Positions 8,312 through 18,229 of a stretch of 64,000 nucleotides of DNA are shown piece after piece; the stretch's first letter is position 1, and every line of letters starts with the position of its first letter. Origin of the DNA: Nannochloris sp. 'desiccata' (lineage: Eukaryota > Chlorophyta > Trebouxiophyceae > Chlorellales > Chlorellaceae); NCBI GenBank assembly GCA_019044685.2, contig JAGTXX020000003.1, forward strand, positions 744,001 to 808,000. The letters run 5' to 3'. Both the position numbers and the translations under genes were made by a program. The notes beneath the pieces were generated by a model. That model had not been told where the DNA came from, did no database searches, and saw only the letters and a program-made list of their open reading frames with translations.

Positions 8312-9440
8312 TTTTATCAGTATTTGTATTGTTTTAAGATGCCATTTTGAGCAGTTCTGGGCTTAAAATGAGCTTGCTCCAGCGATCCCTTTCAATTATA
8401 ATCTGTATTCAAAAATGCTTGGGTTTTCCTTGTTCTGGGCCGCGCGCTCTTCGTCTCTTGCTGCTTGAAATCTCAAATATCGTAACAATGTTACTATATC
8501 TTTACTTGACGTTCATCCTAAGGCTCTCTACAAATTCATTTCCCCGATTGAACGCGACGGAAAAATATAGTATTTCAAAAGTTTTGCGTGGGAGACGAGA
8601 AATCAAGGCTGGGAGAAGAGCTGGGAGAAAGCTGGGAGAGGGCTGGGAAACGGCATTTAAACGCCGTTTTGAGCAATTCCTGCAAAAAGGAAATGAACAA
8701 CACATGCCAGCGAGGGGCTACAGCTGCCTGCTCGCCACCAATGCTGCGCTGATCACATAATTGCTGATCGCTCAAGCGATTCCTGATCACCTGCTTCCTC
8801 TGCACCCCTGATTGACAGCACCCACAATATGAAAGCGCCTGCATCAGTTGGTCGAGTATCCAGCTGCGGTCGTTGTCCTTTTGGCTGAGTCGCTGCTGCC
8901 TTGAGAAAATCAGCCTGTTTCTCGTCGCCGCTCCCGCCGTGATAATTGCCCTCCACCAGTGGCTGCCAACCTGTCTAATAGCAGCAACGGAGGCAGGAAC
9001 CTCGAGAAACCAGCGCTTCTTTTTCATCTATGGACAGACCACCCGTGCGTAACAACTCCCCCTGCTAGCACGTAGCTACACTGGCTTTTTGTCCTCGTTT
9101 TATAAAGGGCATTTTTCACCGCCCTCCACCGCCAAGCTTTTAAATTCCAACATTCAGTGCATCTGCTCTGCATCTATCAACCCTCCCTCTTCATATGTTA
9201 TTGAATTCATCTTTGTGTAACAAAAAGCATACTATTATTAGCTAGGTTGTCTTTATATGCCCCGTTCAGCACGGCAATCATCATCTTGCCCCTGCAGTGG
9301 GCGGTACTACAGCAGCTTCCAACAATGAAGGAGCTGCCACACGCCCCATGCATGGAGTGTATTGTGCAGAGGTTCCATTCTCACAGCTTAAAGCCAATCA
9401 ACTCCTATTCTGACTTGCAACAGCTTTCTCCTTGAGGAAC
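8312..9440. other. Region without a convincing gene
   Basis: Two open frames exist (8347-8760 plus, 8575-9027 minus) but overlap each other, are rich in Trp/Gln/Cys runs or Leu/Ile and resemble no family. At 8609-8650 a GCTGGGAGA-type unit is repeated four times imperfectly. A TATA-like TTTTATAAAG lies at about 9096. I see no tRNA or other RNA gene. It is probably degraded sequence at the edge of the accessory island. Confidence 0.35.
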
Positions 9441-9563
9441 ATGGAGCCTGCAACAGCCACCGCTGATTTTGAATCCCAGCCCGGGGTCTTGCCCACAGCT
9501 CGTTGTGTTGGCGCAGGGACGGCAACACCTCGCCGGGGGGATAAAAATCTTTCGTCGGACTAA
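9441..9563 (+). CDS. 40-codon ORF sharing a motif with the AT-hook exon
   Basis: ATG to TAA, 40 aa. Residues 23-35 read VGAGTATPRRGDK. The same segment (VAAGTARPRRGDK) occurs in the AT-hook exon at 11 kb, in the same frame, and the DNA (9513-9546 against 11073-11106) is 32 of 34 identical. The two differences are one synonymous and one Thr/Arg change, which fits coding origin. It looks like the truncated N-terminus of a related gene. It may well not be expressed. Confidence 0.35.
   Translation: MEPATATADFESQPGVLPTARCVGAGTATPRRGDKNLSSD
9513..9546 (+). repeat. 34-bp motif, copy A
   Basis: Matches copy B at 11073-11106 with two mismatches, in direct orientation 1.56 kb away. In copy B the sequence CGGCGAG-AC-CTCGCCG is a perfect 7-bp hairpin; in copy A the hairpin is broken by both substitutions. 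Confidence 0.8.
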
Positions 9564-9939
9564 CCCTAAAGAACCCTTGCTGTGATGTCTGTCCTGTTGT
9601 CTGGGCATTTGATGCTGTAACTGATGAACCCCGCCGCCTCTCCGTCGCCAATATTTGCCAATGGGAGGGACACTTGGGAGGGTCGCTTAGATACCTTGCT
9701 ACAACATCGTTCTTTTTGGCAAAAGTAGTGCCTTCGCATTGCTGAATTCTATAAACAAGTGAAATTTGGCAGCAAATCTGTCTTACAAAATCGAAATGCA
9801 TCATGGAATAGGATTTGAGATACTTTTTATTTTTAAACAAAAGATTAAAGAAAGAGGGTAAAACAGGAGACTTGGAAAACATACTGAAAAGCTGAAAAGG
9901 AAGAGTTGGGGTTCAAGGGGTATCTGAAAATAAAAAAAA

Positions 9940-10800
9940 TTAAAGGGGGCATGTCAAACCTCCGTATACGCTAGGGGTTTGTTCCAGCAAAACTGTCATC
10001 ATCCTCCAACGGCTCGTCTGTGGAGGGCTTGGTTGCCTCATTGGAAGGCGATGCCCGCGATTGACTACACCGTAGTCTCCCCTCATCCATGCAATATTCG
10101 TTTTCATGGCCGCCATCTCGGGTGCCACTGAGCTGAGAACCAAGTCCAACTTCTGGTCGGAGGCATCAAACCGCTTGGAGTTCTCTGCCTGGGCTGCAGT
10201 TAACTGCTTTGACTGACGTTGTAAATCCTTCTTCGTCTCTGCCTGGGTTGTCTCTATTTTGGCATAGACAAGTGTAGCGGCGAAACCCACGACCGCCGAT
10301 ACACAGGTAATAACATGACCGGTTGCCGACCCAGACACAAATTGATACACCTACACACTCAAACATATTGCATTATTATAAAATGAATGTATGATAAAAC
10401 AGCGAAAGAATGCAAGTGCTCGTTATATACTTACATTTTGATAGTGGGTAATCCCAAGGTGGAACATGGACACCAGGACTCCGGCACATGCCAAGGCGAC
10501 GGCAAACTTCAAAAATAAACCAAAAATTTGCGACATACTAATATTAAGAAACCAAGGGGTGCCATCTTCCACATTGGCAGCCTCTTTGTTCTCTGAAAGA
10601 ATCATATCTGCGGAAGCGCTAACTCGAAGGGGACCTGCTCGTGCTTTATTAACATGGTCACCCATTGCTGGAATCAAACCGCCTCTGAAGTGCACTCCAT
10701 GCGACAAGGGTGGACGCATATGCACTGTGGCGCATGTTCTAAGGACCTGAAATGGCATGGCTGGGCTCCAGAAGCCAGGTGCGTTGCCAACGCAGTGCAT
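9940..10800 (-). CDS. Two-TM coiled-coil protein of unknown function
   Basis: Two exons, 10800-10435 and 10350-9940, separated by an 84-bp intron with GTAAGT donor and TAG acceptor, give 258 aa in one frame. Residues about 92-112 and 128-147 are hydrophobic segments separated by a short polar loop. After them residues 150-200 form an amphipathic coiled coil (ETTQAETKKDLQRQSKQ onward), then a basic Pro-rich tail. The first 50 residues are basic and could be an organelle-targeting sequence. The layout recalls CCDC90/DUF1640-type mitochondrial membrane proteins, but I see no diagnostic motif. The start is uncertain: MHCVGN at 10800 or an internal Met (MGDHVNK). It lies inside the accessory island but uses ordinary splicing. 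Confidence 0.5.
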
Positions 10801-10979
10801 GCTGTAGATTTAAAAGCTGAATCCTGTAGAAGTAGGCTACAGCGATAATGAGCAATAGCTTCCTTCAAGATAACGCTAGTTAATTCAAGAGCTTTCTTTT
10901 GAGAATGATAGGATAAAAGCAACCCACACCAACAGAATCCCTGCCAGACCCCTTTATTTCGATTGAAGAACCGTCTTGA

Positions 10980-11444
10980 GCCCAGACTGCTTCTAATGAA
11001 CCGACGGGTAGGTTTAAATTCTCTTGTATCGATGGTTTTTGCTACTTTTTAGCTGATCTTGTTGGAGTTGCTGCAGGGACGGCGAGACCTCGCCGGGGGG
11101 ATAAAACCCCTGCCTTCTTCTCTGACTACGCCGTTATCGAGCCTGTCAGGTCTCAGAAAAAGAAGAGAGGACGCCCTGCAAAGAAGCGAGTTGCAGAGGT
11201 CCAGCCTGCGCAGGAGCAGCCGCAGGAAGAGGTGCACGACGACCTTTCTACTGTATTTGCCATCCCCGGCCTCCCAGCACCTGTTGACCTCGGTGCCGCT
11301 GTCCGTGAGTTCATGCTTGGCGATGGACCAAAACTAAGCGTGGCAGGCATCAAAAGCCTTGGAGATCAGGCTGTGCTTGAATTGCTGGCCAAAGTTCCTG
11401 CTCCGTTTCTTGTCAACCTCGATCCTATAAAAATTAAACCCTAG
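10980..11444 (+). CDS. AT-hook protein exon (5' end not found)
   Basis: A frame open from 10980 to TAG at 11442-11444 lacks an ATG before codon 110, so it is the last exon of a spliced gene or a broken gene; a pyrimidine-rich CTACTTTTTAG at 11042-11052 could be the 3' splice site. It contains the shared VAAGTARPRRGDK segment, then a classic AT hook (KKKRGRPAKKR), a Gln/Glu linker and a folded-looking C-terminus ending VNLDPIKIKP. An AT hook binds the minor groove of AT-rich DNA, so a DNA-binding role is likely. GC-rich codon use differs from the flanking housekeeping genes. It lies just upstream of the broken RING gene. Confidence 0.45.
   Translation, partial: AQTASNEPTGRFKFSCIDGFCYFLADLVGVAAGTARPRRGDKTPAFFSDYAVIEPVRSQKKKRGRPAKKRVAEVQPAQEQPQEEVHDDLSTVFAIPGLPAPVDLGAAVREFMLGDGPKLSVAGIKSLGDQAVLELLAKVPAPFLVNLDPIKIKP
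11073..11106 (+). repeat. 34-bp motif, copy B (perfect hairpin)
   Basis: Direct repeat partner of 9513-9546. Contains a perfect 7-bp stem with 2-nt loop (CGGCGAG-AC-CTCGCCG) followed by GGGGGGATAAAACCCC, itself able to form a second short stem. Confidence 0.8.
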
Positions 11445-11527
11445 GGCGCTCACAGAGCGGGCTCTTGCGGGCCCTCTCATTTGCAGTTAAAAGCGCACTC
11501 TGTACGGTGATATGGCATGTGCAGTAC

Positions 11528-12298
11528 ATGATGGAGCTGTACACGCCTGAAAAATCGGGATATAAGGTGCTTGAAACTCCACACAATTGCATTTACAAAT
11601 AGAGGAAAAAAGTGCATATGGCGACCACCTCCTGCGGCCCCTCGCAGCGGGCGCAGAGGAGTTCATCAAGCACGCTGACAATCTGGCGTACTTGATAGAC
11701 CCCCTCTTCTACAGTTCCCCCTTCACCTCCCATCTAATTTGCTTCTTTGAGAATGTCGATGGGAACATTCGCTATTCATTCACAGGGAGCAGCTACACAG
11801 ATTTTGGTAAAAACAGGGTAATTGTAGACATATTCTACGCCCAATCTTCTGAAGAAGTCGACAACATACTCAGAAAAGTTTTGCGTTCCATCATCCACTG
11901 CCCTTCTATCCTATATGAAGATGGAGATTTGGATGAAGTTTCGGTCTATAGGCCTACCATTCCCGAGGAACCAGAGGAAAGGGCAAAGGCTTACATAGAG
12001 CTTATGAACAAAATCAACTCTCTGTACCGGCGCAGAATTTGCAAATGCCAGCGGGGTTTCATCGAAGAAGGGGAAGAGGTGTAAGCAATGCATTCTTACT
12101 TCCGCCGTGCCATACTGGTCCTTGCCTACGGAGATGTGTACAGTGTGCTTGGAGTCATCCAAGACCCTGGCCATGACAAAACTGGATTGTGGCCATTATT
12201 TCCATCCTGCCTGCATGGATGTACAGAAACTGAAGAACAAGTGCCCCTGCTGTCGGCAGCCCATCAATGGCGGCAGTGAATTTGAGGCTGGCGAGTAA
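11528..12298 (+). pseudogene. RING-finger protein gene, split over three frames
   Basis: Three consecutive pieces read as one protein. A short frame begins at ATG 11528 (MMELYTPEKSGYK) and stops at a TAG at about 11603. A 160-codon frame without its own ATG (11587-12084) follows. A third frame (12107-12298) encodes a RING finger: CTVC, CGHYFHPACMD and CPCC. The second shift could be a 55-bp intron at 12079-12133 (GAG/GTGTAAG donor, CGGAG acceptor), which restores the frame exactly, but that is short for this genome. The first shift has no convincing intron. Such small RING proteins occur in large DNA viruses and in eukaryotes alike. I favour a decayed gene. Confidence 0.45.
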
Positions 12299-13095
12299 GG
12301 AGATACTGCATGGACATTTCATACTAAAACATCTTTAAAATGTCTAAACAAGAAGTTATTGACTCTTTCCAAAAAAAGAAACTGTTTCAAAAAAACCAAA
12401 AGGACCGTAGATAGATAGCTGGATGTTACAGTTTCAAGAAGTTTCAAAAACAAAAAAAAACTAACTAAAAATGGTTCCATTTCTCGGCTCATGTGCCAGT
12501 GATATTTTGTAATTGTTTCAATGTAAGAGTGTTAACTAAAGGAAGTCTTAACTTCACCAGAGCTCCTTCGAATTCGAACCCCTTGCAACTAGCCACTTGC
12601 GGGCACATTTGCGGACGTGCGCGCGCCCTCTCGCGTGCCCGCAACCCCCGCAGCGGCCACCTTATTTGTGTTATTATGGATTGCAAAGGGCGGGCGGGCG
12701 GGCGGGCGCGCAGGGTCGCAAGGCGGACGAAAAAAAATGAAAAAAAAAAACCCGGAGGCGGCGCATAAGCTCTTGATTTTTCGCGATTTTTCTTCCCGTC
12801 AAGAAATGCATGAAATGCCTCCGTCTTTTGACCCTAGCTACATTATCTAGATAAGAATTCAGATATATTAGAAAAAGGTGGGTTATCAGGTGCTAGCAGC
12901 TCCACGAAGTGCATTTAAAAAATAACAAAAATTTGCGTGGCGGAGTAACTTGCGGACTGCTCGCCCTCCCCGCACCCCGCACCCCGCTCCCCGCCTCGGG
13001 AAAACGGAGCTCTCGGAACTACTAAGGAAACACAGGCGCAGCACCTTACCGGCTGGAAAAGCATATAGAGAGCTAGCTACTAAAGTAAAAAAAGA
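12299..13095. other. Non-coding, GC-skewed spacer before the recombinase
   Basis: The first 200 bp are A-rich. At 12690-12715 lies a GGGC run of about five units, and at 12970-13000 a repeat of CCCGCACC. The frames crossing it are short and low complexity. A TTCGAATTCGAA palindrome at about 12568 resembles a B box but has no tRNA fold. Element ends may lie here, but I could not find a matching terminal repeat downstream. Confidence 0.35.
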
Positions 13096-14843
13096 ATGAT
13101 GCAAGTGCCTACAAACATCCTCGAATGTCTCTCCCGCGTATGGCCCATCGCAGACGTGGAGGAGTTCCTCGCAAGCTACGATCCAATCGCCCTCTTGGAA
13201 TACACCGGGCCAGGCGCCGAACCCATCTCTGAAGAGGACCTGAACCGTTGTGGCGGAGAGAAAAAGCGCGCCCAAGCGGTTCGGATCTATGGCCGATTTG
13301 GAAAGCTTGCAGAGAACACTATGCAGAGCTACCAGACCCATTGGAACCATTTTAAAACTGCAATAGCTGAGCTGAATAAACGGCCAGAACATGAGGGCCA
13401 GCCTCTTTCATTCCTCGCCCATCCAACAAGCAACGTTGCCGCCGCCGCCCAGATCGTAGTGGACAGCCTCCTGAAAGGCAACAACCTGAAAGGGAGCGTG
13501 GACTCGTTTCAGAATGCTATGGTGAAGCTGAGAGAGTGCCAGCTGGGCATACCGAGGCCTGGTAGCCTGAAGGATGATGCGTGGTTTCGAGGCACTCTCG
13601 AAACAGCAGGGAGAGTCACGGCGAAAAGAAAGCTCGCCCCGGAGGCCAATTCCTTGCTCGGAACCGAAGAGACAACGACACTGAAGCCCCACGAGTACGA
13701 ACAGCTTATTGATAGTTGCATGGTGGTTGGAGGTAACAGCCGCTCCCGATGGTTTACTGCAGCGTTCATGAGCTTTGGCTTCAATAGTGCTTCCCGCTGC
13801 AGCGATCTCTGCACCATGAAAATAAAAGCAATGTTCCTGACAAACCAAGCTACATACCCAGTAACCCACTATTTGCTGAACTGTAAAAAGGATGGAAACA
13901 CAAAAACGAACAAACACGGGGAGTTCCATGCGGTCGCCACAAAGATGCCCACCTCGACGCTCAGGGTTGGATTGCAGACTTGTTTTTCTACGATGCCTTG
14001 ACTCCAGGCAAAGAAGTTGATTTTGGAGACTTGGTACTGAATAGGAGGAAGGAATGGCGCACGAAACCACTCTTCAATCAAGACAATACCGTATCTGCGG
14101 ATGGACTGACGACGCTATTCATCAATCAACTCAGCAGAGCCGGGCTTCGAAATGTAACTAACCGCACGATGCATCTCATGCGCAACACTGCAGCCATTCG
14201 GGCTGGTGCCCACACTTCTCTAGACACTGTAGAGCTGCTTGGAGAGTGGAAATCAGGAGGCAGTACCTGTGCCACCTCGTACCTAGCAAAAAGCCAGTCG
14301 TCGGCGCTGCCAGCACACCTAGCCCTTGCAGGTTTCAAGGGGTCATTCCACCACCATTTGGGGCGCGCAGAGGTGCACGTGCCTGATGCATGGGTTGATG
14401 AGGTCATGCCAGGGGTGAGAGATGCTTTGAAGGTGCTCTTGGAGCAGCACCAAGGGCTGAAATGCCATGAGAAGGAAATAGGCGAAGAGACTTTTTTACA
14501 GATGTTGTTATATTTGGGGATGGTATTCTGGCAGAACCTCCCTCTCAAGTACCACAGATACAAGGACAGCTATACGCTGGCTCGTCTAAAAGAGATCAAT
14601 GGCATTATGCAGACAGCCGAGTACAAAACGTTTGCTGAGGAAGTGCTTGACTTGGAGCGGCGGGCAATTGAAAAAATTGAAAACAGACAGGAGAGCGCCC
14701 ATGAAACTCCCCCCAGAGTCGCTGTGGAGGTCCCCAAGGCCTCCACCAGGATCTATGCCAACCACTCAATCGCATTCCGCGACTGCAAGACCTGCGCTGA
14801 CCTCTGGAACCTGTGGGAGCAGGAGATGATTGGTCATCAATAA
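13096..14843 (+). pseudogene. Crypton-like tyrosine recombinase with a frameshift
   Basis: Two overlapping frames (13096-14001 and 13980-14843, the second open upstream to about 13930) make one protein of about 580 aa. The N-terminal part is helical (SAM-like). The catalytic part has the first Arg in ASRCSDL, a beta-hairpin Lys region (CKKDGN), then after the shift RHKDAHLDAQGW, the HLMR (H-x-x-R) motif and the nucleophile Tyr in CATSYLAK. The tail (ALPAHLALAGF, then H-V-P-DAW and DLWNLWEQE) follows the Crypton arrangement with a GCR1-like C-terminal region. One base gained or lost at about 13918-13935 (after GEFHA) explains the break. Cryptons move a circular DNA intermediate with only a tyrosine recombinase. 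No reverse transcriptase is present, arguing against DIRS. GC-rich codons contrast with neighbouring genes. Confidence 0.72.
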
Positions 14844-15231
14844 CATAATTCAGAGAGCCGACGCCAAACAGGCGCACAGTCTTACGATTGAGAAAGGCAG
14901 GCTGGAAGCTGTCGTGAGGGTGACTGACAGGCTTGCTGAGGAGAAGGGCAGCCTGCAGGACGGCGTGCAAGCTCTGCAGGGTGCCTTGGAAGAATTCGAC
15001 GCCAAGGAGCGGTCACTCGGCGGGGGGGCAGGCATCAGCATTTCCACGTTCATTGAGGCGCTGCAGGGGGTTGTCAACACCACAGACATGCAGAAGTTAC
15101 GGATCAATATCAACTGCAGAACAAAGGTCACCAAGCTGGACCTGAAGAACATGTTGGATACCCACTGGCAAGCGACGACGGGCTGGCCGGCGGTGTGCTA
15201 TGGTAAGGCTGAAGAGGCTGGAGCTTCGTGA
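14830..15231 (+). CDS. Coiled-coil ORF overlapping the recombinase end
   Basis: 133 codons in the +1 frame, overlapping the recombinase stop by 14 bp. Residues 8-52 predict a coiled coil (IIQRADAKQAHSL to EEFDAKERS), followed by a Gly-rich turn and a helix/strand region with a Trp-rich end. It may be a second gene of the element or the original C-terminus reached by another frameshift. Codon use matches the recombinase. I recognise no family. The next 60 codons in another frame (15233-15343) hold a short hydrophobic segment but no start codon. Confidence 0.4.
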   Translation: MVINNIIQRADAKQAHSLTIEKGRLEAVVRVTDRLAEEKGSLQDGVQALQGALEEFDAKERSLGGGAGISISTFIEALQGVVNTTDMQKLRININCRTKVTKLDLKNMLDTHWQATTGWPAVCYGKAEEAGAS

Positions 15232-15766
15232 CTGCTGATGCGCTGATTATCTCTGGAGTGGCATCACTTGCCTTCATTACATCTGTTGTAATCGAGAAGC
15301 TTGCAGCTGGAGGGAGCTGCTGCCTTTTGGTTGGCGGCGGCTGATCATGCTGGAGGCTGGATCCCCCAAGCTGCTTTAACTATAAAAATGACGATGGTCT
15401 GTTACATGCTAACCAAAACACGCACAAAAGCACATATAAAGAGGAGAGGCGTTAAATATGCCAGGAAACAGACCGTCAAGATCTGATCAGAATCAATGAA
15501 TCGCTTTGAAATCAAATATCAGCCCTCCTTGTAAAAACAAAATGCAATCCTAGTTATATCTGTGGGAGAGCTATATTTGTGGGATACACATTTCTTCTAA
15601 CTCCGTTTTGGTTGCCTGCTCCCACCATCTCCCAGCAGGGTATATGACGACTCATTCTCAGTGAGGGAAAATGAAGCGCAGAGAAAAGGCCAAAGAGCAA
15701 AACTTGCTTCAACAGCTCTGATCTTGAGCCACATTATTGAAATTAAATATCCATCATTATTTAAAC
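15232..15766. other. Spacer between the island and the carrier gene
   Basis: Downstream flank of the recombinase element and upstream region of the mitochondrial carrier. It contains only short frames. No clear terminal repeat of the element was found, and no TATA box is obvious. Confidence 0.35.
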
Positions 15767-16770
15767 ATGCTGCGTGAAGTAGAGGCGCCCAGCAATGAGG
15801 CTGGCACCTCCATAACACCACCCACCAATGCATCCCCATCTTTCCCATTGGCTGCTGGCTTCGCTGCCAGTTCCATTAGCGTGTCCAGTGCAGTCTTCAT
15901 GACCAACTGGGTTGATGTTATTAAGATTAGACAGCAAGTCGCTGGGCCTGAAGGCAAAAACTTGTTTTCAACTGGAGTGTCAGTTGTCAGAAATGAAGGC
16001 GTACTGGCGCTATATAGAGGCGTTACCCCAGCTGTCCTGCGGGGCATGCTTTATGGAGGTAACCTGAACCCCACCCACCACCCAATTAACCATATTTCCT
16101 CTCCTAATATTCAAATCTCACTAACATCTTGTTTGCTGGTGTTTTTGTCCCCGCAGGTCTTAGAATTGGCCTTTACTCTCCTTTCAAGCAAGCCCTCTCA
16201 TCAGAAGCAGGTGAAGATCCTGGTCTCGGTCTCAAAATCGTTGCTGGTATGGGCAGTGGAGCTGTAGCGGCAGGTATCTGCAACCCCACCGACTTGGTCA
16301 AAACCAGAATGCAGGTTGCTGGTGCTATTGGCCGTTCGTCCTGGGGAGTCACCCAAGAAGTGATCCGAGAAGAAGGTGTTATTGGGTTATGGAAAGGCAC
16401 AACTCCAAGCATGGTACGTGCAGCACTGCTTACAGCTGCTCAATGCGCTACCTATGATGAAGTGAAATTACTTTTTACTCGGCAACTTGGATGGGAAGAC
16501 GGTGTTGGCACTCATCTTGCTGTCAGTGGGGTAGCAGGGCTAGTGACAACGACTGTCACAGCTCCTGTAGATATGATCAAAACGAATATGTTTGTGAATC
16601 CTGTTTATAACGGCCCTTGGGACTGTGTTAAAGATATCTATAGAAGAATGGGCGTTAGAGGATTGTTCAAAGGATGGAGTGCTAATTGGGCGAGACAAGG
16701 GCCTATGACGACGTTAGTATTTGTAGTGAATGAAACCGTAAGACCAATTTTTGGGTTAGGGGCTCTTTGA
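15767..16770 (+). CDS. Mitochondrial carrier (UCP/dicarboxylate type)
   Basis: Two exons, 15767-16058 and 16157-16770, with a 98-bp GT-AG intron, give 301 aa, the usual carrier length. Three tandem repeats carry the signature at the end of each odd helix: NWVDVIKIR (degenerate, Pro replaced), NPTDLVKTR and APVDMIKTN. Each is followed by the GxxxLYRG/GLWKG/GLFKG element. LRIGLYSPFK after repeat 1 is typical of the uncoupling-protein/dicarboxylate/oxoglutarate branch. It should exchange small carboxylates or protons across the inner mitochondrial membrane; the exact substrate cannot be read. Start is the first ATG in frame; a longer frame begins upstream at a TTG only. Confidence 0.87.
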
Positions 16771-17150
16771 TTTGGGCTAATAAGAAAAGGTAAAAGTTTT
16801 CCCTCTGCGTAAGGAAGACGTTTTTGAATAGGCGGAGAAAATAAATAATTAAATACTGAAATAAATATATGTTTTGAACGCGGGAACGAAATAATATATA
16901 CTTTGACAGGCTTGGCGCCTTACTATTTAATCAATATTTGACGGTGTGGCATTTTTATCTAAATAAATGTGAATATTCAATGATAAACTAAATATCCTTC
17001 TCCTGGTGCCGTCGTTGGCAAAAGCTTTTCAGTGAAACCTTCAAAGATTAACCCTTCAGAAGCGAATGGAATCATTACATCTTCACGAAAACATATTCAT
17101 TGCTCTCAAAATTCTCCTAAACATAGTATAATCCTTCTATTTTAGCGACG
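16771..17150. other. Tandem-gene spacer
   Basis: 3' UTR of the carrier gene and promoter of the RbfA gene. AT-rich (AATAAATAATTAAATAC stretch near 16843). Nothing else recognised. Confidence 0.4.
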
Positions 17151-17981
17151 ATGCGACGAGCATCGCAACTGATCATCACATCCGTAAAAGACTTTAGACA
17201 TTCTGTTATACGCAATGCAGCTAAAGATGCACATATAAACCAAATCAATGTATTTTATATGCCAATCTGTGCAAAGCGTTTCAGCTCAATTCCTGACAGT
17301 GGCGGTTCTTTTGCTCATCTTCCCGCCACCGCTGCCTCTGACACAGAGGGAGACAGCGGTCCTTCTACTAGCAACAGCCCATCTATAAATACCAAGCATA
17401 GGTACCGTCATTCTTTATATATTGCAATAGCACAATATCTCTTTAGTCTCTAATCAATCTAACTGAGAACACCTTTTTGTCTTGCAGGTCGGCAACAGAG
17501 CTCGTCTGGCCAATGTCCCGCCAACAAGAAAAATGCAAGCTCTTTAACCCACTGTTTATACATATTCCGCCTCCTCACTTTTATTTTACCTTCCGTACTA
17601 ATGTCCCATTATAATACCCCTTCTTCCCAAATAACAGATGCTGGCAAAGTCTATCGAGCTCTCGCGGCAGTGTTGTCTCACGACAGCACCCTCCAAGATG
17701 AGCTCATACGAGAGCTTGGCTTTGTAATAAAGGAAGTACGCGTCTCCCCAGATCATGCAAAGGCCTTTATTCTATGGGATAGTTACACTGGACAGTCTAA
17801 AGAAACCACAAGAGCGCTTCAAAAAACCACTCCGAGGATACGAGCAGGCGTGGCAAAATTTTTAAAAGCAAGGAATGTTCCTCGCCTTGAGTTTCGATTA
17901 GACAAAATATCCGAGGATGATGCAGAATTAGAGAGAATATTTTCATGGATAGAAGAGGAAAGAAATAAAGAAGAAAGTTGA
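17151..17981 (+). CDS. Ribosome-binding factor A (organellar)
   Basis: Exon 1 (17151-17401) begins MRRASQLI and is Arg/Ser-rich with almost no acid residues for 40 codons, a mitochondrial or plastid presequence. The 3' exon (open to 17981) encodes the RbfA fold: AGKVYRALAAVL, GFVIKEVRVSPDHAKAFILW, RIRAGVAKFLKARNVPRLEFRLD and a final acidic helix, the KH-like pattern of the 30S maturation factor that binds the 5' helix of small-subunit rRNA. The intron at 17402-17487 has good borders, but the frame it yields does not enter the RbfA frame. A second small intron ending near 17637 (AACAG) is probably missing from my model. The N-terminus of the mature domain is therefore uncertain. Confidence 0.72.
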
Positions 17982-18229
17982 TAGTAGAAAAGTTTTGAGA
18001 ATATACAAGAATTAGAAAAGCAACAACAGAAAAACAACGAGAAAGAATGGGAAACAAACAAACAAAAAAAAGCCCGAATGCAAGTGTGCAGTAGAAGCTG
18101 TAAAGAAAAATATATACAAATAACCTACATATAAAGAACCATTAAATGGAGACAGGAAAACGCATGCTTCAAAATACCTATAAAAATAGTATATGATATA
18201 CCGAGATACTACTGATAAGTACTTTATAT

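Noticed and set aside
8347..9027. Overlapping ORFs of 137 (+) and 150 (-) codons
   Set aside because: They overlap on opposite strands, show no conserved motifs and contain a short tandem repeat; likely chance or decayed sequence.
9388..9882. 164-codon minus-strand ORF with a FYPPGEV segment also seen opposite the 11-kb motif
   Set aside because: The shared peptide merely reflects the antisense of the 34-bp repeat; the plus-strand frame explains the substitutions better.
10665..10690. GGTTTGATTCC on the minus strand as a tRNA B box
   Set aside because: T stem mismatched, and it lies inside a spliced coding exon.
12560..12590. TTCGAATTCGAACCCC as a minus-strand tRNA B box
   Set aside because: The palindrome replaces the T loop and no stem can form; no A box nearby.
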